From positions 2,298,001 through 2,362,000 of the forward strand of contig NZ_CAESCH010000001.1 of assembly GCF_903166545.1 (NCBI RefSeq): 64,000 nt of DNA. Reading direction: 5' to 3'. Shown here one piece after another: positions 44,920 to 56,001 of this stretch. Both the position numbers and the translations under genes were made by a program. The stretch is from Metabacillus schmidteae. Lineage in GTDB: Bacteria; Bacillota; Bacilli; Bacillales; Bacillaceae. Under the pieces are notes generated by a model, which saw only the letters and a program-made list of their open reading frames with translations, was not told the origin of the DNA and made no database searches. Positions within the stretch are counted from its first letter, which is position 1. Every line of letters starts with the position of its first letter.

Positions 44920-44958
44920 CGAGGGGATGAATAGAAAAATTCATGTTCCTCGTTTTTT
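44919..44958 (+). terminator. Intrinsic terminator after sirC
   Basis: ACGAGGGGATGAAT (44919-44932) pairs with ATTCATGTTCCTCGT (44939-44953) with a small bulge, ending in six T residues. Confidence 0.8.
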
Positions 44959-45180
44959 ATATGATGGTGTAATCGCTATTGCAGCAAAAATAAAAGTATA
45001 TGTTGTCACAGTTACAGTTGAATATTTTGCAAGTGCAAATTTGCCAAATATACTATATAAAGGATAGAACTTTTCTGAAGGTAAATCGTTCTTTGAATAA
45101 AACCCTTGAAAAAATAAACCAATCATTCCCCATAATGCTGCACCAATGAGAATATATACATAAGCTGCATTTTTACTTAA
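44941..45180 (-). pseudogene. Relic of an EamA/DMT-family transporter
   Basis: The minus-strand frame reads SKNAAYVYILIGAALWGMI (an EamA helix-1 start) and then jumps to FYPLYSIFGKFALAKYSTVT, typical of the beginning of the second EamA domain, ending after 79 codons instead of about 300. A good AGGAGG remains at 45192-45197 (complement), but the codon where a TTG start would stand (45178-45180) is TTA. This suggests a large internal deletion plus loss of the start. The other 120 bases of the gap to rqcH hold only the rqcH terminator. Confidence 0.65.
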
Positions 45181-45267
45181 AACGAAATACTCCTCCTTTT
45201 TATGAAAATAAAATAAAAAGTTCCAAATTTAATCTTACCAAACGATACAGAGAAAACAAATGAAATA

Positions 45268-45300
45268 ATAAAAACACCGCTTTAGAAGACGGTGTTTTTG
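45268..45300 (-). terminator. Intrinsic terminator of rqcH
   Basis: On the minus strand AAAAACACCG and CGGTGTTTTT arms (45290-45299 and 45270-45279) flank a short loop and are followed by a T-rich tail. Confidence 0.8.
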
Positions 45301-45302
45301 CT

Positions 45303-47018
45303 TTAGTTTCTGCGTAAATGAAAGACAAGATCTTCATTCGGAGTGACATATACTGTTTGCTGATTATCATAAATGACAAATCCAGGCTTAGCTCCGCTTG
45401 GCTTTTTAACATGTCTTATTGCAGTGTAGTCAACAGGAACAGAACTGGAGTTTTTCGCTTTACTAAAATACGCTGCAAGGTTTGCAGCTTCTACAATTGT
45501 TTGTTCTGATGGGTTACTGTTTCTTATGACAACATGGGAACCTGGAATATCTTTTGTATGTAGCCATATATCATCACGGGCAGCAAGCTTATTTGTTAAG
45601 TATTCATTCTGTTTATTGTTTTTTCCTACGATCATTTCTGTCCCATCAGTTGAAAGGTAATGCTCAAGAATAGGCTTAAGGCTTTTTTTCTTTTTCGTAT
45701 TGCGGGACTGCCTTTGTTTTACATAACCGCCTTCAATTAATTCCTCGCGAATTTCCTCAATATCTTTTGGGGAAGCTGATTCAATTTGTTGAATTAATCC
45801 TTCGAAATAATCAATTTCAGCTTGGGCTAATTGTATTTGTTCATGAACCACTTCAACTGAATTTTTTGCTTTTTGATACTTTAAAAAATATTTTTGTGCA
45901 TTTTCAGAAGGAGTTTTTTGAACATCCAGTGGAATTGTGATCGATTTGTTTTCTTCATCATAATAATTAATAACGTCTGCTACTTTATCTCCCTTTTTGA
46001 TCGCATAGATATTGGCTGTTATTAGCTCTCCATATAATTGGAATTCATTTGCCTTTTCGGCCTGGTCTAGTGTAGCCGCTAATTTTTTTATTTTCTTTTC
46101 ATTTTTTTTCTTTTCATTCACCATAAATCGTTCTAAGTCATTACCTTGCTGTTTTACACGATCTCTTTCTGCTTTTCCATAATAATAGCGATCTAAAGCT
46201 TCAGAAATCGTTGGAAAACTCTTTACTTTCGCATCAGCTAGATGGGTGAGGTGTATCATATAAAATTGTTCTTTTTGACGCTGTTCATAAATGCTTGGAG
46301 ATATCTTATTTTCCTTAATCTCATTTATAAGTGATAAAAAAGCTTCCGGAATTGTTCTACGGTTAACAAGTCCTGCTCGATGGGTTACTTCACTTGCAAA
46401 TAAAGGTGAAATCCCTGAAAACTGCTGAACAATCTGTTGGGCTATTTTCCCTGAATTAAAATCTAATTTTTTTAAGACAAGTTCTTCGTCTGCTTCGAAT
46501 GGGTTTGCTTTTCCTTGTTCCGGCGGTAGAACATAAGAATGACCCGGTAATACGGTTCGATGTCGGTTAACAGCAGGTGATAGATGCTTAATACTATCAA
46601 CTATCATACCCCTTTCTCTATCGACCAAAATAACATTACTATGTCTCCCCATAATCTCAATCATTAATCGCTTAACAGTCACATCACCGAGCTCATTCCG
46701 ACTTCTAACATCGATAATGACGATTCTCTCCATTCCTGGTTGTTCAATATGTTCAATTACACCACCTTCTAGGTGCTTTCTAAGAAGCATACAGAACATA
46801 GGTGGCTCACTTGGGTTTTCATAACTTTCATTTGTTAAATGAAGCCTAGCATAGCTAGGGTGGGCGGAAAGGAATAGCTTGTGATTTTTACCCCCTGATC
46901 TGATTTGAAAGATCAGATCGTATTTATAGGGTTGGTGTATTTTTGTAATCTTTCCGTTTAAGAGAACATTTTTTAATTCTTCTGTAATCGTATATGTAAA
47001 TAGACCATCAAATGACAT
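45303..47018 (-). CDS. rqcH: Ribosome quality control factor RqcH (NFACT/Rqc2 family)
   Basis: This protein binds obstructed 60S subunits with peptidyl-tRNA and recruits tRNA-Ala to add C-terminal alanine tails. It has the NFACT-N domain ([39 protein letters not shown]), helix-hairpin-helix and coiled-coil regions (about residues 280-430), and a C-terminal NFACT-R domain ([16 protein letters not shown]). It is 571 aa; also known as YloA or FbpA-like. AAGGAG precedes the ATG. It is monocistronic, convergent with sirC. Confidence 0.94.
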   Translation of the reverse strand: MSFDGLFTYTITEELKNVLLNGKITKIHQPYKYDLIFQIRSGGKNHKLFLSAHPSYARLHLTNESYENPSEPPMFCMLLRKHLEGGVIEHIEQPGMERIVIIDVRSRNELGDVTVKRLMIEIMGRHSNVILVDRERGMIVDSIKHLSPAVNRHRTVLPGHSYVLPPEQGKANPFEADEELVLKKLDFNSGKIAQQIVQQFSGISPLFASEVTHRAGLVNRRTIPEAFLSLINEIKENKISPSIYEQRQKEQFYMIHLTHLADAKVKSFPTISEALDRYYYGKAERDRVKQQGNDLERFMVNEKKKNEKKIKKLAATLDQAEKANEFQLYGELITANIYAIKKGDKVADVINYYDEENKSITIPLDVQKTPSENAQKYFLKYQKAKNSVEVVHEQIQLAQAEIDYFEGLIQQIESASPKDIEEIREELIEGGYVKQRQSRNTKKKKSLKPILEHYLSTDGTEMIVGKNNKQNEYLTNKLAARDDIWLHTKDIPGSHVVIRNSNPSEQTIVEAANLAAYFSKAKNSSSVPVDYTAIRHVKKPSGAKPGFVIYDNQQTVYVTPNEDLVFHLRRN

Positions 47019-47121
47019 GACAATAACTCCTTTTTGTTAATAGGCATTGTGTTCATATAAAAAGTTAGGAAGTATATTCTCTTGCATGAAATAGCTTTAG
47101 AGTTCATAACTTTTCTACATG

Positions 47122-47150
47122 ATTATAGCATGTTTTAGGACGAGTCTGAA
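47122..47150 (-). promoter_or_regulatory. Promoter of rqcH
   Basis: On the minus strand TTCAGA (complement of 47145-47150), 17 bases and a consensus TATAAT (47122-47127), preceded by TGC as an extended -10. Confidence 0.5.
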
Positions 47151-47246
47151 TAAGTTGTCTTATAGGCTTGGCAACTACAAGGTCATTCGATGAAAAGAAT
47201 CCTTGAGAGTGAAAATATTCGTTTAAAAGGGGTGTGTAGGTGATTC

Positions 47247-49937
47247 ATGAAGTGGCATGAAATGAGATCAGATGAAGTAATGAATACAATCTCTTCAGAC
47301 CGTGATGTAGGATTAACGAATAAGGAGGTACAAAAAAGAACACAGAAATTTGGACTTAATGAATTGAAAGAAGCTGACCGACCTTCAGCTATTATAATAT
47401 TCCTGAGTCAATTTAAAGACTTTATGGTCCTTGTACTACTAGCAGCAACATTAATTTCCGGTCTTTTAGGTGAATACATTGATGCCATTGCAATTATAGC
47501 AATCGTAATTGTGAATGGGGTACTAGGTTTTTTCCAAGAGAGGCGTGCCGAGCGTTCTTTAGAAGCGTTAAAAGAACTATCTGCTCCTCAAGTTACTGTG
47601 TTACGAGATGGTGCGTGGGAAAAAATTCTCTCAAAAGAATTAGTACCTGGTGATATTGTTAAGTTCACAAGCGGTGACCGGATTGGTGCGGATATGAGGT
47701 TAATAGACACAAAGAGTTTAGAGCTAGAAGAATCCGCCTTAACAGGGGAGTCCTTACCGGTCCAAAAATCAACACAGCCAATAGCGGGTGAAAATGTAGG
47801 TCTTGGTGATTTAACAAACATGGTCTTTATGGGAACTCTCGTCACTAGAGGTTCCGGAATTGGTGTTGTAATTGGTACAGGGATGAATACAGCAATGGGC
47901 CAAATTGCAGACCTTCTTCAAAATGCTGAAGCAATGGATACACCTCTTCAAAGACGTCTTGAGCAGTTAGGAAAAATATTAATTGTTGTCGCGTTATTTT
48001 TAACCCTGCTTGTTGTCAGCATTGGTGTGCTGCAAGGTCATGATCTTTACAGTATGTTTTTGGCTGGAGTGTCTTTAGCGGTAGCAGCTATACCAGAAGG
48101 CCTTCCTGCAATCGTAACTGTGGCTCTATCACTTGGTGTTCAGCGAATGATTAAACAAAATTCCATCGTACGGAAACTACCTGCAGTCGAAACATTAGGG
48201 TGTGCTTCTGTTATTTGTTCAGATAAAACCGGCACAATGACACAGAATAAAATGACTGTAACACATGTATGGTCAGGTGATCAGGTATGGAATGTTACCG
48301 GGACAGGATATCATCCGCATGGAGAATTTTTAAGAAATAGTGAGCAAGTTGAAGTGGAGAAGACAAAAACTTTACAGCAAATTTTAACCTTTGGCTCATT
48401 ATGCAATACTGCATCGTTAATAGAGAAGGACGGGCAATATCATCTTGACGGTGATCCTACAGAAGGGGCTCTATTAGTAGCAGCGATGAAAGCAGGTTTA
48501 AGAAAAGAAACATTATTTAAAAATTTTGAAGTGATCGAAGAATTTCCATTTGACTCAGCTCGAAAAATGATGAGTGTTATTGTAAGGGATAAATCGGGAA
48601 ATCAATTTGTCGTAACAAAAGGAGCGCCTGATGTTTTAGCAGGGGTTTCAAAATATATTTTATGGAATGAACGGCAGGAGAATTTTAATAGTAAATATGA
48701 TACGAAAGTAAAACAAGCTATTGAATCATTAGCATCTCAAGCTTTGCGAACAATTGCTGTTGCATTTAAACCGTTAAAAGCGAATGAAAAAATAAATACA
48801 AGCTTTGAAGCGGAAAGAGACCTTGTATTTATTGGCTTACAAGGCATGATTGATCCTCCTCGTCCAGAGGTAAAACAAGCAGTGAAAGAATGTCGTGACG
48901 CAGGGATCAAAACAGTGATGATAACCGGAGACCATATCATCACTGCAAAGGCGATTGCACAGCAACTTAATATCCTCCCTCATAATGGGAAAGTGATGGA
49001 AGGAAAGGATTTGTCAGACCTTTCTATCGAAGAGCTGGAGGACATTGTTGATGATGTTTATGTGTTTGCCCGTGTTTCACCTGAACATAAGCTGAAAATT
49101 GTAAAAGCACTGCAAAACAGAGGTCATATCGTAGCTATGACAGGAGATGGTGTCAATGATGCACCAGCAATAAAGGCTGCTGATATTGGTATTTCAATGG
49201 GAATTACCGGTACAGATGTGGCAAAGGAAGCTTCTTCTTTAGTATTAGTTGATGACAACTTTGCAACAATTAAATCAGCAATAAAAGAAGGTAGAAATAT
49301 TTACGAAAATATCCGTAAATTTATTCGTTATCTTCTTGCATCAAATGTTGGAGAAATTTTGGTCATGCTTTTTGCAATGTTATTAGCTCTGCCTTTACCT
49401 TTGGTACCTATTCAAATTCTCTGGGTTAATCTAGTAACAGACGGTCTGCCTGCTATGGCATTAGGTTTGGATAAGCCTGAAGGTGATTTAATGAAACGAA
49501 AACCAAGACATCCTAAAGAAGGTGTTTTTGCTAGGGGGTTAGGCTGGAAGGTTATATCTCGTGGTTTCCTAATCGGGATCGTTACATTAGCAGCGTTTAT
49601 GATCGTATACTACCGTAACCCGGACGATCTTGCTTACGCTCAAACGATTGCCTTTGCTACATTGGTTATGGCACAATTAATTCACGTTTTTGATTGTCGG
49701 AGTGAAAAATCTATTTTTGAGCGTAACCCATTTGGCAATATGTACTTAATTGGCGCGGTTATTTCATCAATCTTGCTCCTGCTTGTTGTGATTTACTACC
49801 CGCCTTTACAACCGATTTTCCACACGCTTCCTATAGTAGCTCGAGATTGGTTGTTAATTCTGGGATTATCAGCAATTCCAACTTTTTTACTTGCCGGATC
49901 ACTTTTAACAAGAAAAAGCACAAAGACTATGTTATAA
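47247..49937 (+). CDS. yloB: Calcium-transporting P-type ATPase YloB
   Basis: This P2A-type Ca2+ ATPase pumps calcium out of the cytoplasm. The phosphorylation site is CSDKTGTMTQNKM (Asp326), TGES lies in the actuator domain, AAIPEGLPAIV is the helix-4 calcium site, and MTGDGVNDAPAIK is the hinge. About ten membrane helices in 896 aa. In B. subtilis the orthologue is sporulation-associated. GGTGTGTAGGTGA precedes the ATG. It is divergent from rqcH. Confidence 0.95.
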   Translation: MKWHEMRSDEVMNTISSDRDVGLTNKEVQKRTQKFGLNELKEADRPSAIIIFLSQFKDFMVLVLLAATLISGLLGEYIDAIAIIAIVIVNGVLGFFQERRAERSLEALKELSAPQVTVLRDGAWEKILSKELVPGDIVKFTSGDRIGADMRLIDTKSLELEESALTGESLPVQKSTQPIAGENVGLGDLTNMVFMGTLVTRGSGIGVVIGTGMNTAMGQIADLLQNAEAMDTPLQRRLEQLGKILIVVALFLTLLVVSIGVLQGHDLYSMFLAGVSLAVAAIPEGLPAIVTVALSLGVQRMIKQNSIVRKLPAVETLGCASVICSDKTGTMTQNKMTVTHVWSGDQVWNVTGTGYHPHGEFLRNSEQVEVEKTKTLQQILTFGSLCNTASLIEKDGQYHLDGDPTEGALLVAAMKAGLRKETLFKNFEVIEEFPFDSARKMMSVIVRDKSGNQFVVTKGAPDVLAGVSKYILWNERQENFNSKYDTKVKQAIESLASQALRTIAVAFKPLKANEKINTSFEAERDLVFIGLQGMIDPPRPEVKQAVKECRDAGIKTVMITGDHIITAKAIAQQLNILPHNGKVMEGKDLSDLSIEELEDIVDDVYVFARVSPEHKLKIVKALQNRGHIVAMTGDGVNDAPAIKAADIGISMGITGTDVAKEASSLVLVDDNFATIKSAIKEGRNIYENIRKFIRYLLASNVGEILVMLFAMLLALPLPLVPIQILWVNLVTDGLPAMALGLDKPEGDLMKRKPRHPKEGVFARGLGWKVISRGFLIGIVTLAAFMIVYYRNPDDLAYAQTIAFATLVMAQLIHVFDCRSEKSIFERNPFGNMYLIGAVISSILLLLVVIYYPPLQPIFHTLPIVARDWLLILGLSAIPTFLLAGSLLTRKSTKTML

Positions 49938-49945
49938 TCCTTAGG

Positions 49946-49975
49946 GGGGTGACCCAAAAAGTCATCCCCTTTGCT
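49946..49975 (+). terminator. Hairpin terminator after yloB
   Basis: GGGGTGAC (49946-49953) pairs with GTCATCCCC (49961-49969) with one bulged base. The T tract is short (TTTGCTT). Confidence 0.5.
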
Positions 49976-49977
49976 TG

Positions 49978-50005
49978 TTGACAATCTAACATGATATGTT
50001 AAATG
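49978..50005 (+). promoter_or_regulatory. Probable promoter of the yloC-remA-gmk-rpoZ operon
   Basis: A consensus TTGACA (49978-49983) is followed after 16 bases by TAAATG. The -10 is poor, so this rests mainly on the -35 and its place right after a terminator. Confidence 0.4.
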
Positions 50006-50060
50006 TATGTAATCTATCCAACAAGTGCTTTTTGCTTTTCTAGAAAGAGAGTGATACATA

Positions 50061-50936
50061 ATGATAAGAAGTATGACTGGCTTTGGCCGCTCAAGCGGGC
50101 AACTTGATTCCTGTCTTTTTACTGTTGAAATGAAGTCTGTTAATCATCGATTTTTAGATATTCATTTAAAAATGCCTAAACAGCTCATGAATATGGAAGA
50201 TAAAATAAGAAAGCTCATATCAAAGTCTATAAGCCGAGGTCGTATTGAAATCTACATAAATGTTGAAGGTGATTTTCTAACGTCAAAAACAATTCAAGTT
50301 GATTGGAATCTTTTAGATCAATATGTCTCTTCACTTCAACAAATACAAAAACGTTTTTCTATTGAAGATAACCTTTCATTACAGCATATTATTTCTTTAG
50401 AAGGTGCTATTCATATTCAAGAAGATACCATTTCAAATAATACTTTGGAAAAAGGTATTTTAGAGTTAGTTAATACAGCTGTTAAAGAATTATTAGTAAT
50501 GAGAAAAATTGAAGGGGAGCATTTAGCCTCTGACCTTAATCAAAAGTTGACCTTATTAAGCCAAATTAATCATCAGCTAGAGGAATTGGCCCCGACTGTT
50601 GTAGAAAATTACCAGGATCGAATCAGCAAACGCGTTTCGGATTTTATATCAGGAAAAATAGATGAAAATCGAATTCTAACAGAAGTAGCTCTTTTTGCTG
50701 ATAAAGCGGACATAAATGAGGAAATTACAAGAATACATAGTCATATCCAGCAATTCATAGATTCCTTAACATCTAATGAACCCATTGGCCGTAAAATGGA
50801 CTTTCTTGTTCAAGAGTTAAACAGGGAAGCTAATACGATTGGGTCAAAAGCAAATGATAGCCAAATTGCAAAAAATGTTGTTGAATTAAAAAGTATTATT
50901 GAAAAATTGAAAGAACAAGTTCAAAATATTGAATAA
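50061..50936 (+). CDS. yloC: YicC-family endoribonuclease YloC
   Basis: This protein is a member of the YicC/YloC family, shown in E. coli and B. subtilis to be metal-dependent endoribonucleases. N-terminal IRSMTGFGRSS and SVNHRFLDIHLKMP, and C-terminal GRKMDFLVQELNREANTIGSK are family signatures. It is 291 aa. AGAAAGAGAGTGA precedes the ATG. It is upstream of remA and gmk as in B. subtilis. Confidence 0.93.
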   Translation: MIRSMTGFGRSSGQLDSCLFTVEMKSVNHRFLDIHLKMPKQLMNMEDKIRKLISKSISRGRIEIYINVEGDFLTSKTIQVDWNLLDQYVSSLQQIQKRFSIEDNLSLQHIISLEGAIHIQEDTISNNTLEKGILELVNTAVKELLVMRKIEGEHLASDLNQKLTLLSQINHQLEELAPTVVENYQDRISKRVSDFISGKIDENRILTEVALFADKADINEEITRIHSHIQQFIDSLTSNEPIGRKMDFLVQELNREANTIGSKANDSQIAKNVVELKSIIEKLKEQVQNIE

Positions 50937-51010
50937 GCATCAACAACCATTGATTATAAAAGGGCTTATAAGGCAAAAATAGTTTTGTCCTAATTAGGGG
51001 GAGCATTTGA

Positions 51011-51274
51011 ATGAGCATTAAGTTAATCAATATCGGTTTTGGGAACATCGTTTCCGCTAACCGAATTATTTCTATTGTTAGTCCTGAATCAGCTCCAATT
51101 AAGAGAATTATTCAAGACGCAAGAGATAGAGGGATGTTAATTGACGCAACATATGGCCGTCGTACAAGAGCAGTTGTGATTATGGATAGCGATCACATTA
51201 TCTTGTCTGCTGTTCAGCCGGAAACAGTTGCTCAAAGGCTTTCAAATAAAGATGAGCTATCAGACGAAGGGTAG
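51011..51274 (+). CDS. remA: Extracellular matrix regulator RemA
   Basis: This small 87 aa DNA-binding protein activates biofilm matrix genes in B. subtilis. The sequence [20 protein letters not shown] and [22 protein letters not shown] is the highly conserved DUF370 core. TTAGGGGGA precedes the ATG. Also called YlzA. Confidence 0.95.
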   Translation: MSIKLINIGFGNIVSANRIISIVSPESAPIKRIIQDARDRGMLIDATYGRRTRAVVIMDSDHIILSAVQPETVAQRLSNKDELSDEG

Positions 51275-51904
<630 letters not shown>

Positions 51905-51905
51905 G

Positions 51906-52106
51906 ATGTTATACCCTTCTATTGATGTACTAATGAATAAATTAGATTCTAAATATACACTTGTAACAGTTGCAGCAAAACGTGCCCGTGAAATGCAGGA
52001 GCTTAGTGACCAGCAAATTCAGAAGCCGGTGTCATACAAGTATGTAGGGAAAGCACTGGAAGAGATTAATGCAGGCCTTCTCAATTATAAACGTGCTGAA
52101 AAATAA
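51906..52106 (+). CDS. rpoZ: RNA polymerase omega subunit
   Basis: This 66 aa assembly subunit of RNA polymerase contains [19 protein letters not shown], which matches the omega core that latches onto beta-prime. CTGGAGGTAG precedes the ATG. It follows gmk by one base, the usual gmk-rpoZ pairing. Confidence 0.95.
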   Translation: MLYPSIDVLMNKLDSKYTLVTVAAKRAREMQELSDQQIQKPVSYKYVGKALEEINAGLLNYKRAEK

Positions 52107-52117
52107 TGAGCAGTATT

Positions 52118-52170
52118 AGAGGATGACTGGGACCTTGACCCTATTGTGTCATCCTCTTTCTTTTCATTTT
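52118..52170 (+). terminator. Intrinsic terminator after rpoZ
   Basis: AGAGGATGAC (52118-52127) pairs with GTCATCCTCT (52148-52157), followed by a T-rich tract. Confidence 0.8.
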
Positions 52171-52205
52171 TCAATTAGGATGATTCATGAAAGTTGGTGG
52201 GGGAA

Positions 52206-53420
52206 ATGATAACAGGCAGGAAGATATTATTATGCGTGAGCGGTGGAATTGCTGTGTATAAAGCAGCTGCATTAACAAGTAAGCTTATACAGGCTGGTGC
52301 AGAGGTAAAAGTCATTATGAGCGATTCAGCAATGGAATTTGTCTCACCATTAACCTTTCAAGCACTGTCACGAAACGATGTCTTTTTTGACACCTTTGAT
52401 GAAAAAAACTCAAAAGTTATTGCACATATTGATTTAGCTGATTGGGCAGATCTTGTGCTAGTTGCACCTGCAACAGCTAATATCATTGGAAAATTAGCTA
52501 ATGGCATTGCAGATAATATGCTAACAACCACATTATTAGCTACTACAGCAAAGGTTTGGATTGCACCTGCAATGAATGTACATATGTATGACAATCCGGC
52601 TGTACAAAAAAACATTCAAACTCTTTTCGAATATGGCTACGAATTTATTGAACCAAGTGAAGGATTTTTAGCTTGCGGTTATATAGGAAAGGGACGTTTG
52701 GAAGAGCCGGAAAAAATCTTAGCATTAGTAACAAATTATTTTGAAAAACAAGAATATGGTGAACCGTTAAAAAATGTAAAAGTGCTCATTACAGCAGGAC
52801 CAACTAGAGAAAAGGTAGATCCGGTTCGGTATTTTACGAATCACTCATCAGGTAAAATGGGCTATGCCATCGCAGAAGAAGCGGCCAAATTAGGAGCTGA
52901 TGTTACATTAATTACCGGACCAACCTCTATTGAGTTCCCGAGCTCAGTCCATGTTATTGCTGTTGAATCAGCTGAAGATATGTATCAGGAAGTGATGAAT
53001 TACTTCCCTAAGACTGATGTTATCATTAAGTCTGCAGCAGTGGCAGATTACCGTCCTGTTATGACTTATGATCAAAAAATGAAAAAAGACCATGACCATT
53101 TAGTTATTGAGATGGAAAAAACAACAGATATTCTAAAAGAACTTGGCAGACAAAAAACAGATCAAATTTTAGTGGGTTTTGCAGCTGAAACAAATGACCT
53201 GGAGCAATATGCAAAAAAGAAACTGGAAAGTAAAAACTTAGATTTAATTGTGGCAAATAATATAACGACTGAAGGAGCAGGGTTTGGAACAGACACGAAT
53301 ATTGTGACGATATATGATCGAAATTTAGCTAAAACTGAACTTCCGCTTATGTCAAAAACCGAAGTAGCAAGAAAACTTCTTGAAAAAGTTCATTGTCTTT
53401 TAAAGGGTGTTCATGAATGA
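52206..53420 (+). CDS. coaBC: Phosphopantothenoylcysteine synthetase/decarboxylase
   Basis: This bifunctional coenzyme A enzyme has an N-terminal FMN decarboxylase (CoaC, about 1-185; CVSGGIAVYKAA, PATANIIGKLANGIADN, PAMNVHMYDNP) and a C-terminal ligase (CoaB; TAGPTREKVDPVRYFTNHSSG, KSAAVADYRP). ATG 52206 (404 aa) matches the B. subtilis N-terminus; its GGTGGGGG site is close. It overlaps priA by four bases (ATGA). Confidence 0.95.
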   Translation: MITGRKILLCVSGGIAVYKAAALTSKLIQAGAEVKVIMSDSAMEFVSPLTFQALSRNDVFFDTFDEKNSKVIAHIDLADWADLVLVAPATANIIGKLANGIADNMLTTTLLATTAKVWIAPAMNVHMYDNPAVQKNIQTLFEYGYEFIEPSEGFLACGYIGKGRLEEPEKILALVTNYFEKQEYGEPLKNVKVLITAGPTREKVDPVRYFTNHSSGKMGYAIAEEAAKLGADVTLITGPTSIEFPSSVHVIAVESAEDMYQEVMNYFPKTDVIIKSAAVADYRPVMTYDQKMKKDHDHLVIEMEKTTDILKELGRQKTDQILVGFAAETNDLEQYAKKKLESKNLDLIVANNITTEGAGFGTDTNIVTIYDRNLAKTELPLMSKTEVARKLLEKVHCLLKGVHE

Positions 53421-55834
53421 AGTATGCTAGTGTCATTGTTGATGTACCGGCTATGCAGACTGACAGGGCATTTGACTATAAAATCCCTTTGGATTGGCAG
53501 GACTTTTTAACACCAGGTATGCGGGTTATCGTTCCTTTTGGTCCCAGAAAAGTACAAGGGTTTGTTGTTGAAACGAAGAATACTTCTGAATTTGACCGAT
53601 TAAAAGCAATCTCCGAATGCTTGGATTTAACCCCATGTCTCACCCCTGAGTTATTAGAAGTTGGACACTGGTTAACTGAAAAAACCTTATGTTTTAAAAT
53701 TTCAGCTTTTCAGGCAATGCTCCCTGCAGCAATGAAAGCAAAATATGAAAAAGTCGTAACTCTTACATCTGATCAAATCCTAGGGGATATTTCCGAACAA
53801 CTTCAACCCTTCTTTAACAAAAAAAGTCAAGTTGCCATAAAAGAGCTTGAACAAGCTGTTCCACTCCGAACAATTCAAAAGGAAATTGAAAATGGAAATC
53901 TGGAATTGATATATAAGGTGAAGCAAAAAGGGCAAAAGAAGAAAATTAGAATGGTGAAACTGAATTCCTCACCAGAGCAATTAGCTGAGCAAATGGAAGC
54001 ATTAAATGCGAATGCAAAGAAACAACTAGAGGTACTTAGGTATTTAAAAGAGAATAATATTAGTTACATTTCTGTCGTTGATTTATTAGCGGGAACAAAT
54101 GCATCAGATGCATCAATTAAGGCTTTGATTTCCAAAGGTATACTTGTTGAAGAATACAAAGAAGTATATCGAGATCCTTATCAAGATCGATATTTTGAGA
54201 AAACAAAACCTTTGTCATTGAATAGTGAACAACAGCACGCAATAGCACCCATCCTATCATCGGTTGAAAATAATGAACACCATGTTTTTCTCATGTATGG
54301 GGTAACAGGTAGTGGAAAAACAGAGGTATATCTTCAATCGATCGAAGCTGTATTAAAAAATGGGAAGGAAGCAATTGTTTTAGTACCTGAAATTTCGCTA
54401 ACGCCACAGATGGTCAATCGGTTTAAGGGACGATTTGGTTCAAAGGTTGCGGTTCTTCACAGCGGATTGTCAACAGGTGAAAAATATGATGAATGGAGAA
54501 AGATTCAACGAAAAGAAGTGCAATTAGTAGTTGGAGCAAGATCGGCCATATTTGCTCCATTCGAAAATTTAGGGATGATTATCATAGATGAAGAGCATGA
54601 ATCTAGTTATAAACAAGAAGAAAATCCCCGTTACCATGCTAGAGATGTAGCTATTTACAGAGCTAAATTTCATCAATGTCCTGTAGTATTAGGCAGTGCT
54701 ACTCCCACATTAGAAACATTTGCACGGGCTCAAAAAGATGTTTACAAGCTTTTAACATTAAAAGAACGCGTGAATAAAAGGTCAATGCCTTCGGTTGAAA
54801 TCATCGACATGAGGGAAGAGCTTAGAAGTGGTAACAGGACGATGTTTTCAACTAGCTTAATTGAAAAGTTAACAGATCGATTAGAGAAAAATGAACAATC
54901 GGTTTTGTTTTTGAATAAACGCGGATACTCTTCCTTTGTTATGTGCAGGGACTGCGGGTTTGTTATTCAATGCCCTCATTGTGATATTTCATTGACCTAT
55001 CATCGTTTCGGTCAACAGCTAAAATGCCATTATTGCGGTCATGAAGAATCAATGCCAAATGTTTGTCCGGAATGTCAAAGTGAACACATTCGTTTCTTTG
55101 GAACTGGAACACAACGGGTTGAAGAGGAATTATTAAAAGTATTGCCAGAGGCTAGAATTATCAGAATGGATGTTGACACGACAGGCCGAAAAGGGGCCCA
55201 CGAAAAGTTATTAACAAAGTTTGGAAATAAAGAAGCTGATATTTTACTTGGAACACAGATGATTGCAAAAGGTCTGGACTTCCCGGATGTAACGTTAGTC
55301 GGTGTTTTAACTGCAGATACAATGCTGCATTTGCCTGATTTTAGAGCAGCTGAAAAAACGTTTCAACTAATGACACAAGTAAGCGGTAGAGCGGGTAGAC
55401 ATGAACTTCCTGGAGAAGTAATTATTCAAACCTATACACCCGAAAACTATAGTATTCAATTGGCAAGTAAATATGATTATGATTCCTTCTATGAGCATGA
55501 AATGTTTTTAAGGAAGTCACATGGATACCCACCCTATTTCTTTCTTGCCCTAGTGACAGTTTCCCATCCCGAAATAACTAAAGTGGTGTCAGTGACTGAC
55601 AAAATTGTACAGTTTTTAAGAAGAAATGTTTCAAATGAAACAAAGATTCTGGGACCAGTCGCGTCTCCTATACCTCGTATCAATGATAGATATCGCTACC
55701 AATGCATGGTAAAATACAAACGGGAAAAAAACTTACATGAAATACTAAGAAAAATTATCGAACATTTTCAGCAGGAAATGAGTTCAAATGATTTGATGAT
55801 TACCATTGATTTAAGTCCAAATACAATGATGTAG
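53417..55834 (+). CDS. priA: Primosomal replication-restart helicase PriA
   Basis: This 3'-5' DEAH-type helicase reloads DnaC at stalled forks. It has an N-terminal 3'-DNA-binding domain (about 1-105), Walker A GVTGSGKTEVYLQ, Walker B IIIDEEHESSYKQ and eight zinc cysteines in CRDCGFVIQCPHCD...CHYCG...CPEC; LLGTQMIAKGLDFP and QVSGRAGRHELPG complete the helicase motifs. It is 805 aa. Confidence 0.97.
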   Translation: MKYASVIVDVPAMQTDRAFDYKIPLDWQDFLTPGMRVIVPFGPRKVQGFVVETKNTSEFDRLKAISECLDLTPCLTPELLEVGHWLTEKTLCFKISAFQAMLPAAMKAKYEKVVTLTSDQILGDISEQLQPFFNKKSQVAIKELEQAVPLRTIQKEIENGNLELIYKVKQKGQKKKIRMVKLNSSPEQLAEQMEALNANAKKQLEVLRYLKENNISYISVVDLLAGTNASDASIKALISKGILVEEYKEVYRDPYQDRYFEKTKPLSLNSEQQHAIAPILSSVENNEHHVFLMYGVTGSGKTEVYLQSIEAVLKNGKEAIVLVPEISLTPQMVNRFKGRFGSKVAVLHSGLSTGEKYDEWRKIQRKEVQLVVGARSAIFAPFENLGMIIIDEEHESSYKQEENPRYHARDVAIYRAKFHQCPVVLGSATPTLETFARAQKDVYKLLTLKERVNKRSMPSVEIIDMREELRSGNRTMFSTSLIEKLTDRLEKNEQSVLFLNKRGYSSFVMCRDCGFVIQCPHCDISLTYHRFGQQLKCHYCGHEESMPNVCPECQSEHIRFFGTGTQRVEEELLKVLPEARIIRMDVDTTGRKGAHEKLLTKFGNKEADILLGTQMIAKGLDFPDVTLVGVLTADTMLHLPDFRAAEKTFQLMTQVSGRAGRHELPGEVIIQTYTPENYSIQLASKYDYDSFYEHEMFLRKSHGYPPYFFLALVTVSHPEITKVVSVTDKIVQFLRRNVSNETKILGPVASPIPRINDRYRYQCMVKYKREKNLHEILRKIIEHFQQEMSSNDLMITIDLSPNTMM

Positions 55835-56001
55835 GTAATCTAAAATATATGCTGTTTTCGCAGGATATTGATTAAGAATATTATTTTGACTTTATAGTGG
55901 AATGGAGCGGACTAATTTTTTCCTTAGACACTGCATTATAAAACGACAAAGTATTCAAAAACAGCCAAATTATAAAAGTTAAATTGTCTGGAGGAATTTT
56001 T

